From Bremia lactucae (taxonomy: Eukaryota; Oomycota; Peronosporomycetes; Peronosporales; Peronosporaceae): 64,000 bases of DNA. Location: assembly GCF_004359215.1 (NCBI RefSeq), contig NC_090628.1:1330800-1394799 (forward strand). Reading direction: 5' to 3'. Of this stretch, positions 43,620-54,799 are shown in pieces. Both the position numbers and the translations under genes were made by a program. A model generated the notes under the pieces. That model was not told where the DNA came from. It ran no database searches and saw nothing but the letters and a program-made list of their open reading frames with translations. Positions within the stretch are counted from its first letter, which is position 1. Each line of letters starts with the position of its first letter.

Positions 43620-44720
43620 TCATTGATTATATTCTACAGTTATGGCATCCCGTGTTCGAGCGCTTCTTGGGGTTGGTGTTGGTGTCGCTGCAAGATCAAA
43701 TGGGACGTTATATACACGTTCAACTGTGCTAACTTTGACTTCTTTCACGTGACGTCCGTAAAATTGGAGGCGCGTGACTCCAGAGACTGCAACAGCAGCG
43801 ATTACACCATCTTGCTGCACCCTCGCCGAATTAAGAGCGACAAAATTCCAGTAGCAGTGACGCTGAAAGACACCAGTTTCAACCTCATGCTCTTGCATTC
43901 GATCGAGCGTAAAGACCACATTTTGTAACCCATCGACAATCGATCGCCATTGCTCGACTAACGACGTCTGAGGAACAACGCTGCTTTGAAGTGCAGCGGA
44001 GGAGTCCTTGTCTCGCGTCTGACGTTGTCGTTTCAGTCGCCTCGTTGAATGAGAAGCAGCAGCATCAAAATCTTGCTTCATGTCCGTATGAGCAGTCGTA
44101 ATGTCGCCCTCGTTCCACCCAAGGTAGTTTGGATCCACTAACGAGTAGTGCAGGCTCTTGGCAGCAAGCTCACGATAAAGTTGGTCTCGGAATTTGCTGC
44201 TGCACTTCTGCGCACCTTGTGTGCTGCCATTAATTCCTAGCATCTGCACAAGGTGCGTCAGATACTCGTGGCGTTCCTGACGTTCACGAGCTACGACCTC
44301 GAGCGCATGCTGCTGAAGCTTGCGTTTGAGCCGAGTCTTGCGGCACGAGACGCGATTCCGAAGACGACGTCGAATGACGGAGTTGTCAAGGAGTGCAGTA
44401 GCGTTTTTCTTGTGGGTATTGGTCTCGACAGTCTGCGCTGCATTCAGGAGCTCTGTAAACGTCGTAATTGGTGTCTGAAGAGTGTCGATCCCAGTCACGT
44501 CTCTGCGTGAAGAAAGGGTGATATGAGGACGTTCCGTTGCGAGTTGATAAGCGGCTGCCATTGCTATTGTCGCAACGACGTCGTGTGCACTTGGATGAGG
44601 GATAACTTGCAAGTTTCGAATTGAAACGACACCTCGTCTCTCACGGCCTTGTGATGCTATACCGTTGTTGCGAGAGGAAAAGTAGCTTGAGAGAACGGGT
44701 GCAAGAGAGTTTTGATCCAT
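43620..44720 (-). CDS. bZIP transcription factor
   Basis: ATG 44720 gives 366 residues; the frame is open further upstream but without an ATG. The basic region is at about residues 115-135 ('RRRLRNRVSCRKTRLKRKL'), with the N-x7-R spacing of DNA contacts and a Cys at the central position of the SCRKTR block. It is followed by a short heptad-like stretch ('LEVVARERQERHEYLTHLVQ'). The C-terminal half has an aromatic segment ('HCYWNFVALNSARVQQDGVI') common in oomycete bZIPs. Expected nuclear DNA-binding regulator. No intron seen. It lies tail-to-tail with the dead CEP104-like gene. Confidence 0.8.
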   Translation of the reverse strand: MDQNSLAPVLSSYFSSRNNGIASQGRERRGVVSIRNLQVIPHPSAHDVVATIAMAAAYQLATERPHITLSSRRDVTGIDTLQTPITTFTELLNAAQTVETNTHKKNATALLDNSVIRRRLRNRVSCRKTRLKRKLQQHALEVVARERQERHEYLTHLVQMLGINGSTQGAQKCSSKFRDQLYRELAAKSLHYSLVDPNYLGWNEGDITTAHTDMKQDFDAAASHSTRRLKRQRQTRDKDSSAALQSSVVPQTSLVEQWRSIVDGLQNVVFTLDRMQEHEVETGVFQRHCYWNFVALNSARVQQDGVIAAVAVSGVTRLQFYGRHVKEVKVSTVERVYNVPFDLAATPTPTPRSARTRDAITVEYNQ

Positions 44721-46108
44721 CAGCAGAGACTCGGACTTTTTAAACTCGGGCAGCCACAAAGATCTTGGGACATTCGCCTACTGCCTGTCCAAGCCTTTCT
44801 TTTTTGGCTTTACAACTGCAGTGATGACACCGAGCTCGGGTTGCGATGGCTTAAGACTGTCGCGACATTTGCTGTGTCGAACAGCACTGAACAAGATGTT
44901 CTGTACTGCTCGGTTTCTATTGCGAACCTTGAAATTGAGCTCGTGGAAAACTTGACGTAGCTTTTAGGCTTATTTTCAGTAAAATAAGATATACTGTAGT
45001 ACGATAAATATGTAGCTTTTAAATCGAATAGCGTCTTTTGATTGTAGCTCCTGGACATATGTGACACTTTTGATTAAAATCGTGCGTGAAATAGAGAACA
45101 AGCAAATTTAAAGGCTGGATCAAGTCTCTTCCTAGCAGATTGATAATCGGGAAGGCGGTCGTCTGATTGGAAGCCCTCCAGGTTGTAAATTTGAAATGCG
45201 CCAACTGACATCTTCTTCGAGGATTTTAAAATTCGAATAACTACATTTACTTTCGACCAAGACAATGATCAACGCGTTGAATTTAAATTGCTATGCGGTT
45301 GACAACAATTTAAGATTAAAATATTAAAGAGTCTGTCTACTGGCACTGATATAGTGGATTTAAATATGAAAGGTCTCGATCTGGCAGCTTTATTGCATCG
45401 AGCTGATCGTCACCGTCCCTGCCATCATATCGAGCTATTGCAATAGGCAATGCGTTTCAATGAGCCCTGATTAGCTTGTTTTCTGGCGGCCTTCTTGCCG
45501 TTTTCACGATTTGGAAACCCAGTGGAAGACTCGAATGCAACAACGGTGCTTCAAAGTTAAAGGATGGTCGACGATCAGGCTGAAGCGCTCACGGAGCCAG
45601 TCATTTGGTTTACAGGACAGCCCTGGTCGACAGTGCACTTGCGCATCCGTGCTATGCATTAACGTCATCAGCGGCGTTGTGCGATTTGTGATGGATACGT
45701 AGCATATGCCAGCATTACTTACTTTTTTTCGGCAATTTCAATTGGCAAGCAAGTGTTCAGAACAGATTGAAAGATACTAAAGGCTGCCGACCCGAAAATT
45801 CATTGTAACTCGTGATAATTTGGATATTTTCTAAACGACAATATTTGTGCTCTATGCTGATATTACTCAGCCGATACTCTTGCGTGCGATGTAGTGTTGC
45901 ACAATCGGCTCAAGCAGTATCATCGGTCAGTTGACCGAGCATGGTATTTCTTCGTATAATTCAAGGAAGTTACGTCTCTAAGCGATGTTCTTTTTACCAC
46001 GGGGCTACCATTTCGGCACTGATAGTAAGCAGACATTAAAAGCATGTTGCGTAGCTTTCTATGTTGCTATCAATATAATAGTGACCCAATTAAAGAAAAA
46101 TAATTCTA
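44721..46108. other. no supported gene
   Basis: Scattered short frames only. A plus-strand stretch near 45470-45660 ('FLAAFLPFSRFGNPVEDSNA', 'VIWFTGQPWSTVHL') looks protein-like but is interrupted, with no ATG-to-stop model. The region must hold the promoter of the bZIP gene (about 44721-44950) and the 3' end of the RING gene. Confidence 0.5.
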
Positions 46109-46964
46109 CTAAAATGGGGAAAAGAAAAACGTATGACCATGTGGACACATGTACTGGCCAGCTTGACTACCTGGCGGCATCTGCACACGAGTGTAGCAAG
46201 TAGGACATTGACGCATTATTGGCCTCGGACCCGACGTCATCAAAGCTGGCCCAGCTCCGTTAAAGCTTTGTCGGATGCCATGAGAGTTGCCCATGCTCGG
46301 GGGCATTCGCAACTGGAAAAGGTGGCCATTAGGGCACTGCAGCGTACCGCGCGCTGTGGTGCTTACAAGACACCGAATTCGACACGTTGGACACTCGACC
46401 ACCACGTTGCTTCTAGCAGCTGAAGCTGCGGCCGCCGCCCGGGCGCGCTCCTGAGCCGTCGGTGTGTGCGCGAGTGACTGCCCACATCCGTCGCAGAATT
46501 GTCCTCCCGACCCCCGTTTGCCACAATTTGTACCTGGTTGCCATGTTTTGATTACATACGGGCTGTTTAAAATGTATTCGGTTTTAATACTTACAGTATG
46601 GATGAGCCTTGACAAGTCCTTCGGTTTGTTCAGGCCACTGCGTCTGCGTCTTGCGGCAAATCGGACACTTGTCCGAGTTGGCCTCGTCGTGGTTAACGTT
46701 CTCTAGCAAACAGCTGAAATGGTATCGGTGGCCACACTCGGCCGTAAATAGCGCACGACCCAGCGCTAACTCGTCCAGGCAAATGACGCACTCGGAGGCG
46801 TCTTCCATGACTGCCAACGGAACGTTCTTTGCCGAAGGCATCGGACCGGCTCGCATAGGAGCCGCAGGCGCAGCGCTTGGAGTGCTGTTGTCGTAGGCAG
46901 CGCGGTGAATCGGCCGCCGTCGCGCCTCAACGTCACTCCATCGCCGCACACGGACAGCGACCAT
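46109..46964 (-). CDS. RING finger / double zinc-ribbon protein
   Basis: ATG 46964. Exon 1 is 46595-46964; intron 46534-46594 (61 bp, GTAAGT donor, CAACCAG acceptor, phase 1); exon 2 is 46109-46533; 264 residues. Exon 1 carries a RING domain: 'CVICLDELALG', 'CGHRYHFSCL', 'KCPICRKTQTQW'. Splicing completes a zinc ribbon, 'PYCTNCGKRGSGGQFCDGCG'. Two further ribbon-like repeats follow, 'CPTCRIRCLV..LQCPNGHLF' and 'CPTCYTRVQM..YMCPHGHTF'. RING proteins are usually E3 ubiquitin ligases; the added ribbons may bind substrate or nucleic acid. The gene is divergent from the plus-strand gene at 47158 with 193 bp between them. Confidence 0.8.
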
Positions 46965-47157
46965 CTTGGATGGGCACTTTGTTTTTCTATAATTAGGTAC
47001 TTTCCGAGTGGCTTTTCTATGTGAAACGTTCTTGACAACAGCTTTTTAGTACATAGCTTTGGTAACACTCATGTGGTGTACGTGATTATTCTTTGGTGAG
47101 GATGCCGCGGCACAACACAATAAGCGTACTGGGCCTCAAGTTTACTTTGCAATCGTT

Positions 47158-47729
47158 ATGGGTGGTACCCTTTCGATTATTTGCGGCCTCCAAGCCAGCG
47201 ACAGTGACCATGACCTGCAACCGGTATGTTTCTTTGTTGTCTGTGGTTGCTGTTTGCCGTCATGACCTCTTGTCTTTGCTTTACTCAGCAGTATCAGAGC
47301 AAGGACTGTGCACGGAATTTTGACGCAGCCGTGAACGGACTTGGGCGCTCCTTGTCGTCTGCCTCCGACTTATCAGTGGCCTCGATTTTGTCTAATTCAG
47401 AGCAGCTCGTACCGGACGCTTATTTGCCAAAAGACATTCAGGTGCTCTCTCAGCGTCGACAGCACCACGGTCGTCATCATCGTACCGCGTCGCGCTCGTC
47501 TTTCGGCTATTACGGCAAGAATTTGTCCTCGGGTTCTTCCAAAGTCAGTAACTTATCCTCCCGAAAACTCGGCGGCGTACGTGTCGTACGCGACACGACA
47601 GTGGGCGATATCCCGTCTAGTGTAAATAACAAAAATAATTTTGACATCAAGACAGCATCTTCCAGTTTTGGCTACAGCGACGACGACGATACCAAAATGG
47701 AAACAAGCGAACGACTGGATCCGTTATAA
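47158..47729 (+). CDS. Ser-rich uncharacterised protein, two exons
   Basis: Exon 1 is 47158-47223 (MGGTLSIICGLQASDSDHDL); intron 47224-47288 (65 bp, GTATGT donor, TTACTCAG acceptor, phase 0); exon 2 is 47289-47729; 168 residues. The body is Ser/Arg-rich and probably disordered, with 'SASDLSVASILSNSEQLVPD', 'RRQHHGRHHRTASRSSFGYY' and a repeated SFGY motif, ending 'METSERLDPL'. The hydrophobic start could be a signal peptide or part of a membrane segment if an upstream exon exists; an alternative frame from 47099 is possible. The role is unknown. It converges with the tiny minus-strand gene ending at 47818. Confidence 0.5.
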
Positions 47730-47817
47730 GTGCAGGCACTTCGATTGTGAAGTAGGTCATTTGTATTTAATGTGATGTAATTTTTAGCAGATCATAGTTT
47801 TTAGTAACTGGGTCTCT

Positions 47818-48091
47818 CTAAAGTCGCTGCCGATTTATAGCATTCTTGACCTCCTTGGCCATTCGTCGGCATTCTCGATAAGCCTCGCTCTCCTTCTCGC
47901 ACTCCTCGCCGTCACGTAATCCTCCACTCTCGGCGGTTTTCGCTTCGACGCATCTAACATAACAATTAATGTAGAGAATATATACCAGTTTATCTCTGAG
48001 TCATAAATCAGACTGGCACTTACTTCACGTAAGCTTCCATCTCTTCGGTGCACTGAATCAGCGAGCTTGGTTTAGAATGATCGGCCCCCAT
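47818..48091 (-). CDS. 67-residue twin CX9C (CHCH) mitochondrial protein
   Basis: ATG 48091. Exon 1 is 48024-48091; intron 47954-48023 (70 bp, GTAAGT donor, TGTTAG acceptor, phase 2); exon 2 is 47818-47953. The joined protein has exactly two CX9C motifs: 'CTEEMEAYVKC', whose second Cys is created by the splice, and 'CEKESEAYREC'. It starts MGADHSKPSSLIQ and ends in a basic helix ('RRMAKEVKNAINRQRL'). Twin CX9C proteins are imported into the mitochondrial intermembrane space by the Mia40 disulfide relay; many are cytochrome oxidase assembly factors. Length and spacing suit a COX-assembly/CMC-type protein. The exact orthologue is not clear. Confidence 0.75.
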
Positions 48092-48935
48092 GGTGCACGC
48101 AATCAATGGCTTCCAACCACAATACTATCGAAACGGCGTTTCTGTTAAAAATAAAGCATTTTTTGTGAAAAGCTGTCCGCACAAAACAGCCGACTTGGAG
48201 CTGATAATGACAACATGCGAATTCAAGCCGTGCGGGCACCTGAGCCGCTGAGGGTAGCCCGATGCTGGCTGCGGCTATCGATGCACTTGGAAAACAGTCA
48301 GCTATCCTATGCCCGTCGTTCTTATACTGACCACATGCAAAATGCTATTGCAACTCATGTTGCATTGACAATGAATGACACATCAGACGCAAAAGCTGAA
48401 GTATAGAATCACCTCGGTTCGACAGTTGCAATCCCTCAAGCAGCTGACCAGCGACAGACGCTACTATTGGCAGTGGAGGGGTGGTTCCGTGAAGTGATAC
48501 TAAAATCTGTCTTTTACATGGTGAAAACGGATAGAAAGCAGCATACAAATGCGTCACACAATATTATTGTTGCTTTCATTGTTAAACAGCACCCAAAAAG
48601 GGCAACTACTCTGAAATCGACCCCCTATGCATCCTCGACTTTTACGTAAACCAGGGCTGCATCGTAGTGGCGTAGGGTTGCAGCTCTTCCAGCATATCCC
48701 TCAACAAGAACAAGTTACACCTGCACAGCTCGCCGCACGACCGTCCGTCGCCAAAGCTCTTTTCCTTTCTAAAAGAAACACGCCGGTCTGACTCATTTTG
48801 TCCCGCAACCCAATCGCTTTGTTGTGTTCCAAGAGTATTTTGATAGTTGTCAGTAATGAACCAAAGCACTGATTCCCTACAAGGACATGAAATTGATTTT
48901 TTGTAGCCTAGACCTCACCTCCATTCGCACGGATG
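48092..48935. other. no supported gene
   Basis: A 75-codon minus-strand frame (48642-48869) and other short frames lack motifs and good starts. The region lies downstream of the HTATSF1-like gene and upstream of the twin CX9C gene (both minus). Confidence 0.5.
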
Positions 48936-50065
48936 TTATTCGCCAAGAGAAGCAAGAAACGCCTCAACTTTCGTCTCTGCGTCGCTCGAGTTCTCTGCCG
49001 TTGCCTGATCAAACCGCGCTTCAAGCTGCCGTCCAGCAAACCAACGCCCATTAAGCACTTTTAGACATGCAATCGCTGCCTTGAGTTCTGCAAAGCGCAC
49101 AATGACCGACCCATTTGCCACAATGTGCACGTGCTCGACAGTTCCATGCTTGCTGCATTCAGTTCGCATGTCTTCTTCCAGATCATCAAAAAAAGCCACC
49201 TCGCTGTCTTCCAGTGGATCCCAAACGTGGTCAAGAATTATTGACCGCGATGGCAAATCCAAAGGCGACGCGTCCATTGCTGGAAGGATCGTCAACGGAG
49301 TTGCGACACTTTCAAGGGTACGTTGGTTACTTTTGGCATTTATTCCTACTGCATTGGAATTTGCCGTGTTTTCTTCCTCTTTGACTGATGTTTTCGTCGA
49401 AAACTGAGCTTCCGACGCCCTGTCACAAGAGTTGATGTCAATTAATTTTTTGGAGTCTTTTCATATTGGAAGACTGGGCTTACGTGATAATCACACCAGG
49501 CTTGACTTCAAAATGATGCAACTGTGTAGCACGGTACGAGACGCGAATCAGCTAGTGAACGGAAAATTATACCCACTACACGTAGACCCGATCGGCTAAG
49601 GTTATGAACCAGCTGGAGCTTTACCCGTTCAACAGCTTTTAGCATCGTGACGCGCGAGCTGAAGGTCACTACTGCGTCGCCTTTCAGACCTCCTTTCTCA
49701 TCCTCGTAAAATTTAATGCGTCGGACCTTGCCCAGCCTATGGCACACACCCTCTACAATACACTGTTTAAATATTGCCGAACGGTGTAATAGTAGCTGGA
49801 GTTGTGCGCACCTAATTGCCGGCAGGCCATGTATGTCGTGAGCCCCGTAATGTAAACACTGTTGTTGCCTTTGGAGCTACCATGAGCTGGGTGCTTCAGG
49901 CTGCAACCACTGGCGGCCTGAGAAGCCTCGCGATCGTCAAGTCTGCGAAATAATGGCATGTTTAGATCTAGAATGATACAACGGATGGAGCTACAAATCG
50001 TACGATTGGATGTACGCGAGGTTCTTCGCCCGGGCGCGCTCGATGCGTTCTTGCTCGGAGTACAT
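48936..50065 (-). CDS. HTATSF1/CUS2-like splicing factor with two RRMs, five exons
   Basis: ATG 50065. Exons (minus): 49995-50065, 49812-49942, 49625-49752, 49484-49551, 48936-49419. Introns are 51, 59, 72-73 and 64 bp with GT..AG ends and matching phases; 293 residues. RRM1 is spread over exons 2-4: 'SVYITGLTTYMACRQ', 'HRLGKVRRIKFYEDEKGGLK', 'GDAVVTF', then 'HHFEVKPGVII'. RRM2 is in the last exon: 'IILDHVWDPLEDSEVAFFDD', 'DMRTECSKHGTVEHVHIV', 'LNGRWFAGRQLEARF', the U2AF-homology type with the RWF signature. HTATSF1/CUS2 proteins bind SF3B1 and assist U2 snRNP. The join of exons 3 and 4 is the least certain, since the end of RRM1 looks short. Confidence 0.8.
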
Positions 50066-50230
50066 AATTGTACTAGGTCTTTTTCCTTGCGCAATTTGTG
50101 GCTACTGCTCAGGTAGTAAACATTATTTTTGACGCTTGTTTGAAAAATTTGCGATAAATTGATAATTGAGAAATCCAGTAAAAGCCGTCTTCGCCTAATT
50201 TCAATAATGAAAAGGCTATGAGACACCACG

Positions 50231-50703
50231 TGTAACGGGGTGTATCGTTACATAAAAATAACACTTAAAGTTTGTTAATTTATATGTTATCTAAAAGGTA
50301 GAAAATATTTGGAGAATATTACCTTATATGGTAATATTTTAAAAGCTTATCCATTGGTAGATATAGACCATGATATCTACTTTCTCCGCGATCCAGTCAG
50401 CGCTGGACGCACGCAAAGCGAAAGACAGATAAGACTTTATTACACGTTCTGAATTATGTTTATAATTAAGTTAGTATTAAGTAGATAGACATGGAGAACT
50501 TAATTATATTAATACATTTTTTAATTAACAATCTTTAAAGCAATTGTTTAAAAAAAGTCTTCTTCGAGGTTTGGTTCTTCAATGTCGTCAAAAATGCTCT
50601 GCACGTACTAGTGTACGTGAAGTGACGTGAGGCACCACTTGCACTAAGGCAGTGCGAAGTGGACTTGTACTGAAGCAGCACAAGTCAGTAGTGCCCCGTT
50701 ACA
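50231..50703 (+). repeat. 5' LTR of the copia element
   Basis: 473 bp from TGTAACGGGG to CCCCGTTACA, with terminal inverted repeats. The first 250 bp resemble the LTR starting at 63726 (TGTATCGTTACAT, TATCTAAAAGGTAGA, TAGATATAGACCAT). Confidence 0.85.
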
Positions 50704-50714
50704 CTACGCCCAAG

Positions 50715-51160
50715 ATGGAGCTCTTCGACGGGCCAAATAGCTCACTTTGGGCGTTCAAGAAGATGTACCTCATGTCCAAGGAATATGGGAGGCTGTGCAA
50801 GGTAAATCGGGCATCACGACTGCCAAGGCATAGCAATCTTACGCGGCAATCGTGCACAGCCTGAGCGACTCGCAGCTCATGCTCGTCGTCAATTCAACAA
50901 GCGTACGAGAAGCGTGAGAAGCTGGCGAAGTTTTATCACACGCAGGACATAGCAAACCGCTTGTGGCTAAAGGAGAAGTTTGCATCATTCAATTATACTG
51001 CGACAAGCATCAGTGCGCATGTGACGGAGCTTGAGCCCCTTGTTATGGATAGATGGGAGCCAACTGTGCACCAAGCGAAGACGATGTGTGCGCGACAATG
51101 CTACGCAGCCAGCGTTTTCGTAGGAAAGTTTGGTACAGACGTTTCGCATTAGCGCAATAC
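50715..51160 (+). pseudogene. copia gag remains
   Basis: 'MELFDGPNSSLWAFKKMYLM' begins at about 50715 right after the LTR, with the typical W near the start of copia gag. After frameshifts: 'KLAKFYHTQDIANRLWLKEK' and 'FASFNYTATSISAHVTELEP' (about 50920-51040). No zinc knuckle is visible. Confidence 0.7.
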
Positions 51161-51793
51161 AATTTACCTTTAGCGACCGTGGCTTATACTTGCAAGCTCA
51201 AGTAGAATTGCTCAAGTACCGGCTGCTCAGCGGTCGTATCGCCGCTCCTTTAGAATGATGAAGATTAGGTTTGAGCTGACAGCCTTCAACAAAATCGAGG
51301 TACTATTACTATTCGTACCCCATCAATAAAATCTTTTATGCCGCTCTAATTTTCGAGTTGGCAGCCACAAAATTGTATATTGTGGGCCAGGGCCATGGTG
51401 CTAGGCTAGTGAGCAAGCCAGTTGCCGAAGAAGTGCGAAAGAACGAGTCTTCGCAAAGCCACGGCCCATATGTGTAAGGTCCGAGACGCGTTTGTTGAGT
51501 ATGCAGGGACAACAGTGACACACATTGGGTCTAGTGTCAAGAATAGTGACCGGTTAATAGTGTTGGACAAGGCACAATTTCTCTTCGAATATGGAACGTG
51601 CCGTTCCATATTCACGTGAAAGATCTAAATTAGAACCTCTTTCCCTGACAGCTGTGACGTCACGCGGAATGAAGGTCGAGTTCTTCCGCGATGAGTGCAT
51701 CTTGAGCAAAGGAGATCACGTTGATACAACAGGATTTCGCCGCGGTATGCTGATGATACTGAATGTCGAAGCAACGCCGAATGCCACGCAATT

Positions 51794-52503
51794 GTGGGCG
51801 AGGCTGAGCTGTGGCATCGTCGACTCGGGCAAGCATCTTTCTCGAAAATAAACAAACTGTTAAAAAACGGCCACATCAGTGGTGAATACATGGATGCAGG
51901 CAATGTGTGCGACGTTTGCACTACAGCCAAACAAGTTCGAAAAACGGTTAGGGGTAGTCACCTACCGCTACGTCATGGCTTTTATCACGATGAAAAGTCG
52001 CTACACCATAATTTACCCGCTAAGAAGAAGAGCGGAGTTCTTGACGCGTTTGTGAAGTACCGCCGCGATATCAAGCTCGAGTTCGGCATTAATGTGAAGG
52101 TTTTGCGCAGTGATAATGGTAGCGAATACCTAAACACGGGAATAGCCAACTTTTGTCGACGGAAGATGATAAAGCAGGAGTGCGCGGTACCCCACAATTC
52201 GGAATAGGACGGCGTGGCGAGCGATTGAATCACACTCTGGTCGAAATGACAAGCAAGCCGCGTATCGAGCACATGCGTGTGTATGGCAGCCAATGCTACG
52301 CGCACGTAGCCAAGGTAACGCGACGGAATCTCAAAGACTCAGGATTGCGATGTTGGTTTCTTGGCTACGCCAAGCAGGAGGAGGCCTATCGACTGCCGGA
52401 CGCGAACACAGGAGTAATTGCGATTTCGCGTATCGTAATATTTGTCGAGCAAGCGCTCGAGAAGCGACAAGATGACACTGCGCCAGGTATGATTATGATT
52501 TAA
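51794..52503 (+). pseudogene. copia GAG-pre-integrase and integrase remains
   Basis: 'ELWHRRLGQASFSKINKLLK' and 'CDVCTTAKQVRK' (51803-51945) are the pre-integrase H2C2 domain. 'FGINVKVLRSDNGSEYLN' (52080-52140) holds the second catalytic Asp region. A deletion follows, then 'MRVYGSQCYAHVAKVTRRNL' and 'CWFLGYAKQEEAYRLPD' (52273-52410), the conserved tail after the core. Confidence 0.8.
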
Positions 52504-53026
52504 AGCGACGGTGAAGGTGATCAGGACGTAAGCGAGGAGAGGTTTCAAATATCACGGTGGAACGTAGGACTACCCTAGAAGACTTTCAAGAATAAGTGAC
52601 AGAACGACCGCCCGGCGCTGTCACAACACAACGTTCTGATTCATCCGGACGCGACGGTGAGCAGAATTAAAACGTGCGACAGGAGCGCAAAAAAAAGACA
52701 AGCAATTACACGTTACGTGAATGTGTACCCAAACTTGCGGCGTGGTTATTTTACCCTGATCGACTTCGAGGCCGATTATGACACGCTCTACTGCTTCAGT
52801 GCTTAAAAAAAGGGGGATAGTGCATCATGCTACGAGCAAGTATTCCATAGCAAAGGCAAGGTTGAGTGGCTACTCGCGATGGACAGTGAGATTCAGTCGC
52901 TGGCGCAGCCTGTGACTTGGCCGCAAGAGGATCTATCAAGGTACATGGAGGCTGTAATGATGCAAGTGGATCTTTCGAATTAACCGCGACCCGAGCGGCA
53001 CGATCATTGAGCGTAGCAGAAACTTC

Positions 53027-53300
53027 CCTTGTGGGTGTTTCACGCCTTTTAAGCCATCGGCTTGTTCATGTAGATATCTTCTTTATTCTCGTCGTACAAG
53101 AATGCGGTGTCAACGTCGATATTTTCAATATGCAGATCTTCGCCCACTGCGGGTGCCATTGCGACTTTGGTTGACTCTTTACGCGCCACTGGTGCTAATG
53201 TCTCAAAGTAGTCAACATCTGGACGCTGCGTAAAACCTTTGGCGACAATCCGAACTTCAAATTTGATGGGACGAAGCAGGCTGCACGCGAATGGAAAAAT
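53027..53300 (-). pseudogene. copia RT segment in inverted orientation
   Basis: The minus strand encodes 'KFEVRIVAKGFTQRPDVDYF', 'ETLAPVARKESTKVAMA' and 'IDVDTAFLYDENKEDIYMNK', the first RT motifs of copia elements. The upstream linker (52840-52950, 'KVEWLLAMDSEIQSLAQ') and the downstream part (53455 on) are on the plus strand. A piece of roughly 300 bp has therefore been turned around inside the element. Confidence 0.8.
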
Positions 53301-53439
53301 CGACTTAATGTGCACCTGGTCGTTCAAGGCTCTACGCGGACAGCAGCAGACCATGTATCTACGTGCGGCACTTTAATGTGGATTAAGCTTCGTGTTAATC
53401 CACGTCGTTGACCTATTAAGGACGCAAGAGGACATAGGC

Positions 53440-54309
53440 GTGCACTTTGACCGGATCTATTATCAAGAAGCTCGGTGAGCTGAAATACTGCTTATGCATC
53501 GATGTAAGCCGTAACCGAGCGTCCAAGACAATACGGATGGATGAGCTTGCGTACATTAGCGCCTCAAATTTGGCGTTGATACGTTCAAAGACGTGCCCAC
53601 ACCAACGAACAAATTATAAAATGCTGAAATAGCTTGTCAACGATGAAAAGCTTATCAGCAAGTTGCCATGCCGTGAGCTGGTTGGTGCTTGATGTACGTC
53701 GCCGCATGTACACGATTGGACATTATGCACGCACTCGGTAAGGTGGCCAAGTACTGTGAGCGTATTGGCCAGCAGCACTGGACCGCAGCGAAGCGTGTGC
53801 TAAACTCCTCAAAACAACCGCAGAGTACAGCAGTTTTTGAGGGCAAGAATCAGGAGAGCTTGTGGGCTTTGACGCTTCGTGGGCAAGTGATTTAGACTCG
53901 GGTCGATCAACAACGGGATGCATTTTCTTTTTGTACGGCAGTATTGTTTCGTGAAAATCTAAGTGATAGCAAATGTAGCGACATCAAGCACCGTGGCCGA
54001 GTACATAATATTGTATTTTGCGAAGCAAGAGGCAATATGGCTGTGTCTACTGCTAGACAATTTAAATTGTACTTCACAATGCTTCAAGAAACCACTACGA
54101 TCTATCAAGACAAACTGGGCGCGCTGGCCAAGAATCCGAATTTTTCCGCGCGTTCAAAGCACATCGATCTAAAATCCTACTTCTTTCGCGAAAAGACTGA
54201 GGAAGGTGTCACCGTCCTCGACTACAAATTGAGCGTAGAGATTATCGCGGACGGGCTGACTAAGGCGCTTGGGCGAGTGAAACATTTGAAGGTGAGCCTA
54301 GAGGAGTAA
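53440..54309 (+). pseudogene. copia RT end and RNase H remains
   Basis: 'KLGELKYCLCIDVSRNRASK' (about 53468-53530), 'YVAACTRLDIMHALGKVAKY' (about 53695-53755), 'VAEYIILYFAKQEAIWLCLL' (about 53995-54055) and 'RSKHIDLKSYFFREK' with 'IIADGLTKALGRVKHLK' (54150-54295) follow the usual copia RNase H order, with the D/E residues partly lost and several frameshifts. Confidence 0.8.
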
Positions 54310-54344
54310 TCTGCTTACGCATGGACGCAACCATTATGTGAGAG

Positions 54345-54785
54345 TACTGAAGGTGATGCAATTGATGCATGTGTACATATTTGCTTGCATTGGTGCATTA
54401 AAGGCACTGCGATGGTAATCGTACTGTAGCTTTGCGGAGTAAGCGTGCTACACATCGGCGAGGGTTCGATTCCCACAATGAAAAATTTGAAACCGGTTAC
54501 TGGTAGCTGGGGCTCACAAGGGCTTTCGTTCCCCGAGGTTACGCCCCCTTCATGTTTAATACTATTTTCAGCATTTATATAATTGTCACATCGGCTGTTT
54601 ATAGCTAGGATAGTATGATCCATATTGGGTTAGCATATGATCCTAGTCGAGATGTGTAGAACTTTTGTGAAGGTTCTCGAGTGAAGGCATAGAAGTAGCA
54701 AGCAGTGGGCGAACTAAGGACCTTAAAGTAATTCACTTTTCGTTTTGCATCTTCAACTGTAAGCTGTCTTCGTCTTGTTTCTATT
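54345..54785 (+). repeat. tRNA-like dispersed repeat, copy 2
   Basis: It matches the minus-strand copy at 29230-29690 throughout. This copy keeps a perfect B box, GGTTCGATTCC (54465-54475), inside GCGAGGGTTCGATTCCCAC, with a weaker A-box region upstream (GTAGCTTTGCGGAG). Then come 'TTGAAACCGGTTACTGG' and a long 3' part ending near CTGTCTTCGTCTTG. It follows the truncated copia element directly. Confidence 0.6.
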
Positions 54786-54799
54786 TTTCAAAGAACATC

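Larger units (their letters stand above)
50231..54309 (+). mobile_element. Ty1/copia element, 5' LTR present, 3' LTR missing
   Basis: The 5' LTR is followed by gag, GAG-pre-integrase, integrase, RT and RNase H pieces in copia order, all broken. One RT piece is in reverse orientation (53027-53300). The RNase H end ('IIADGLTKALGRVKHLKVSL') stops at 54307-54309. No copy of the LTR follows; the next recognisable sequence is the tRNA-like repeat at 54345. Confidence 0.85.

Noticed and set aside
46133..46423. Plus-strand ORF of 96 codons
   Set aside because: Complement of the zinc-ribbon exon of the RING gene.
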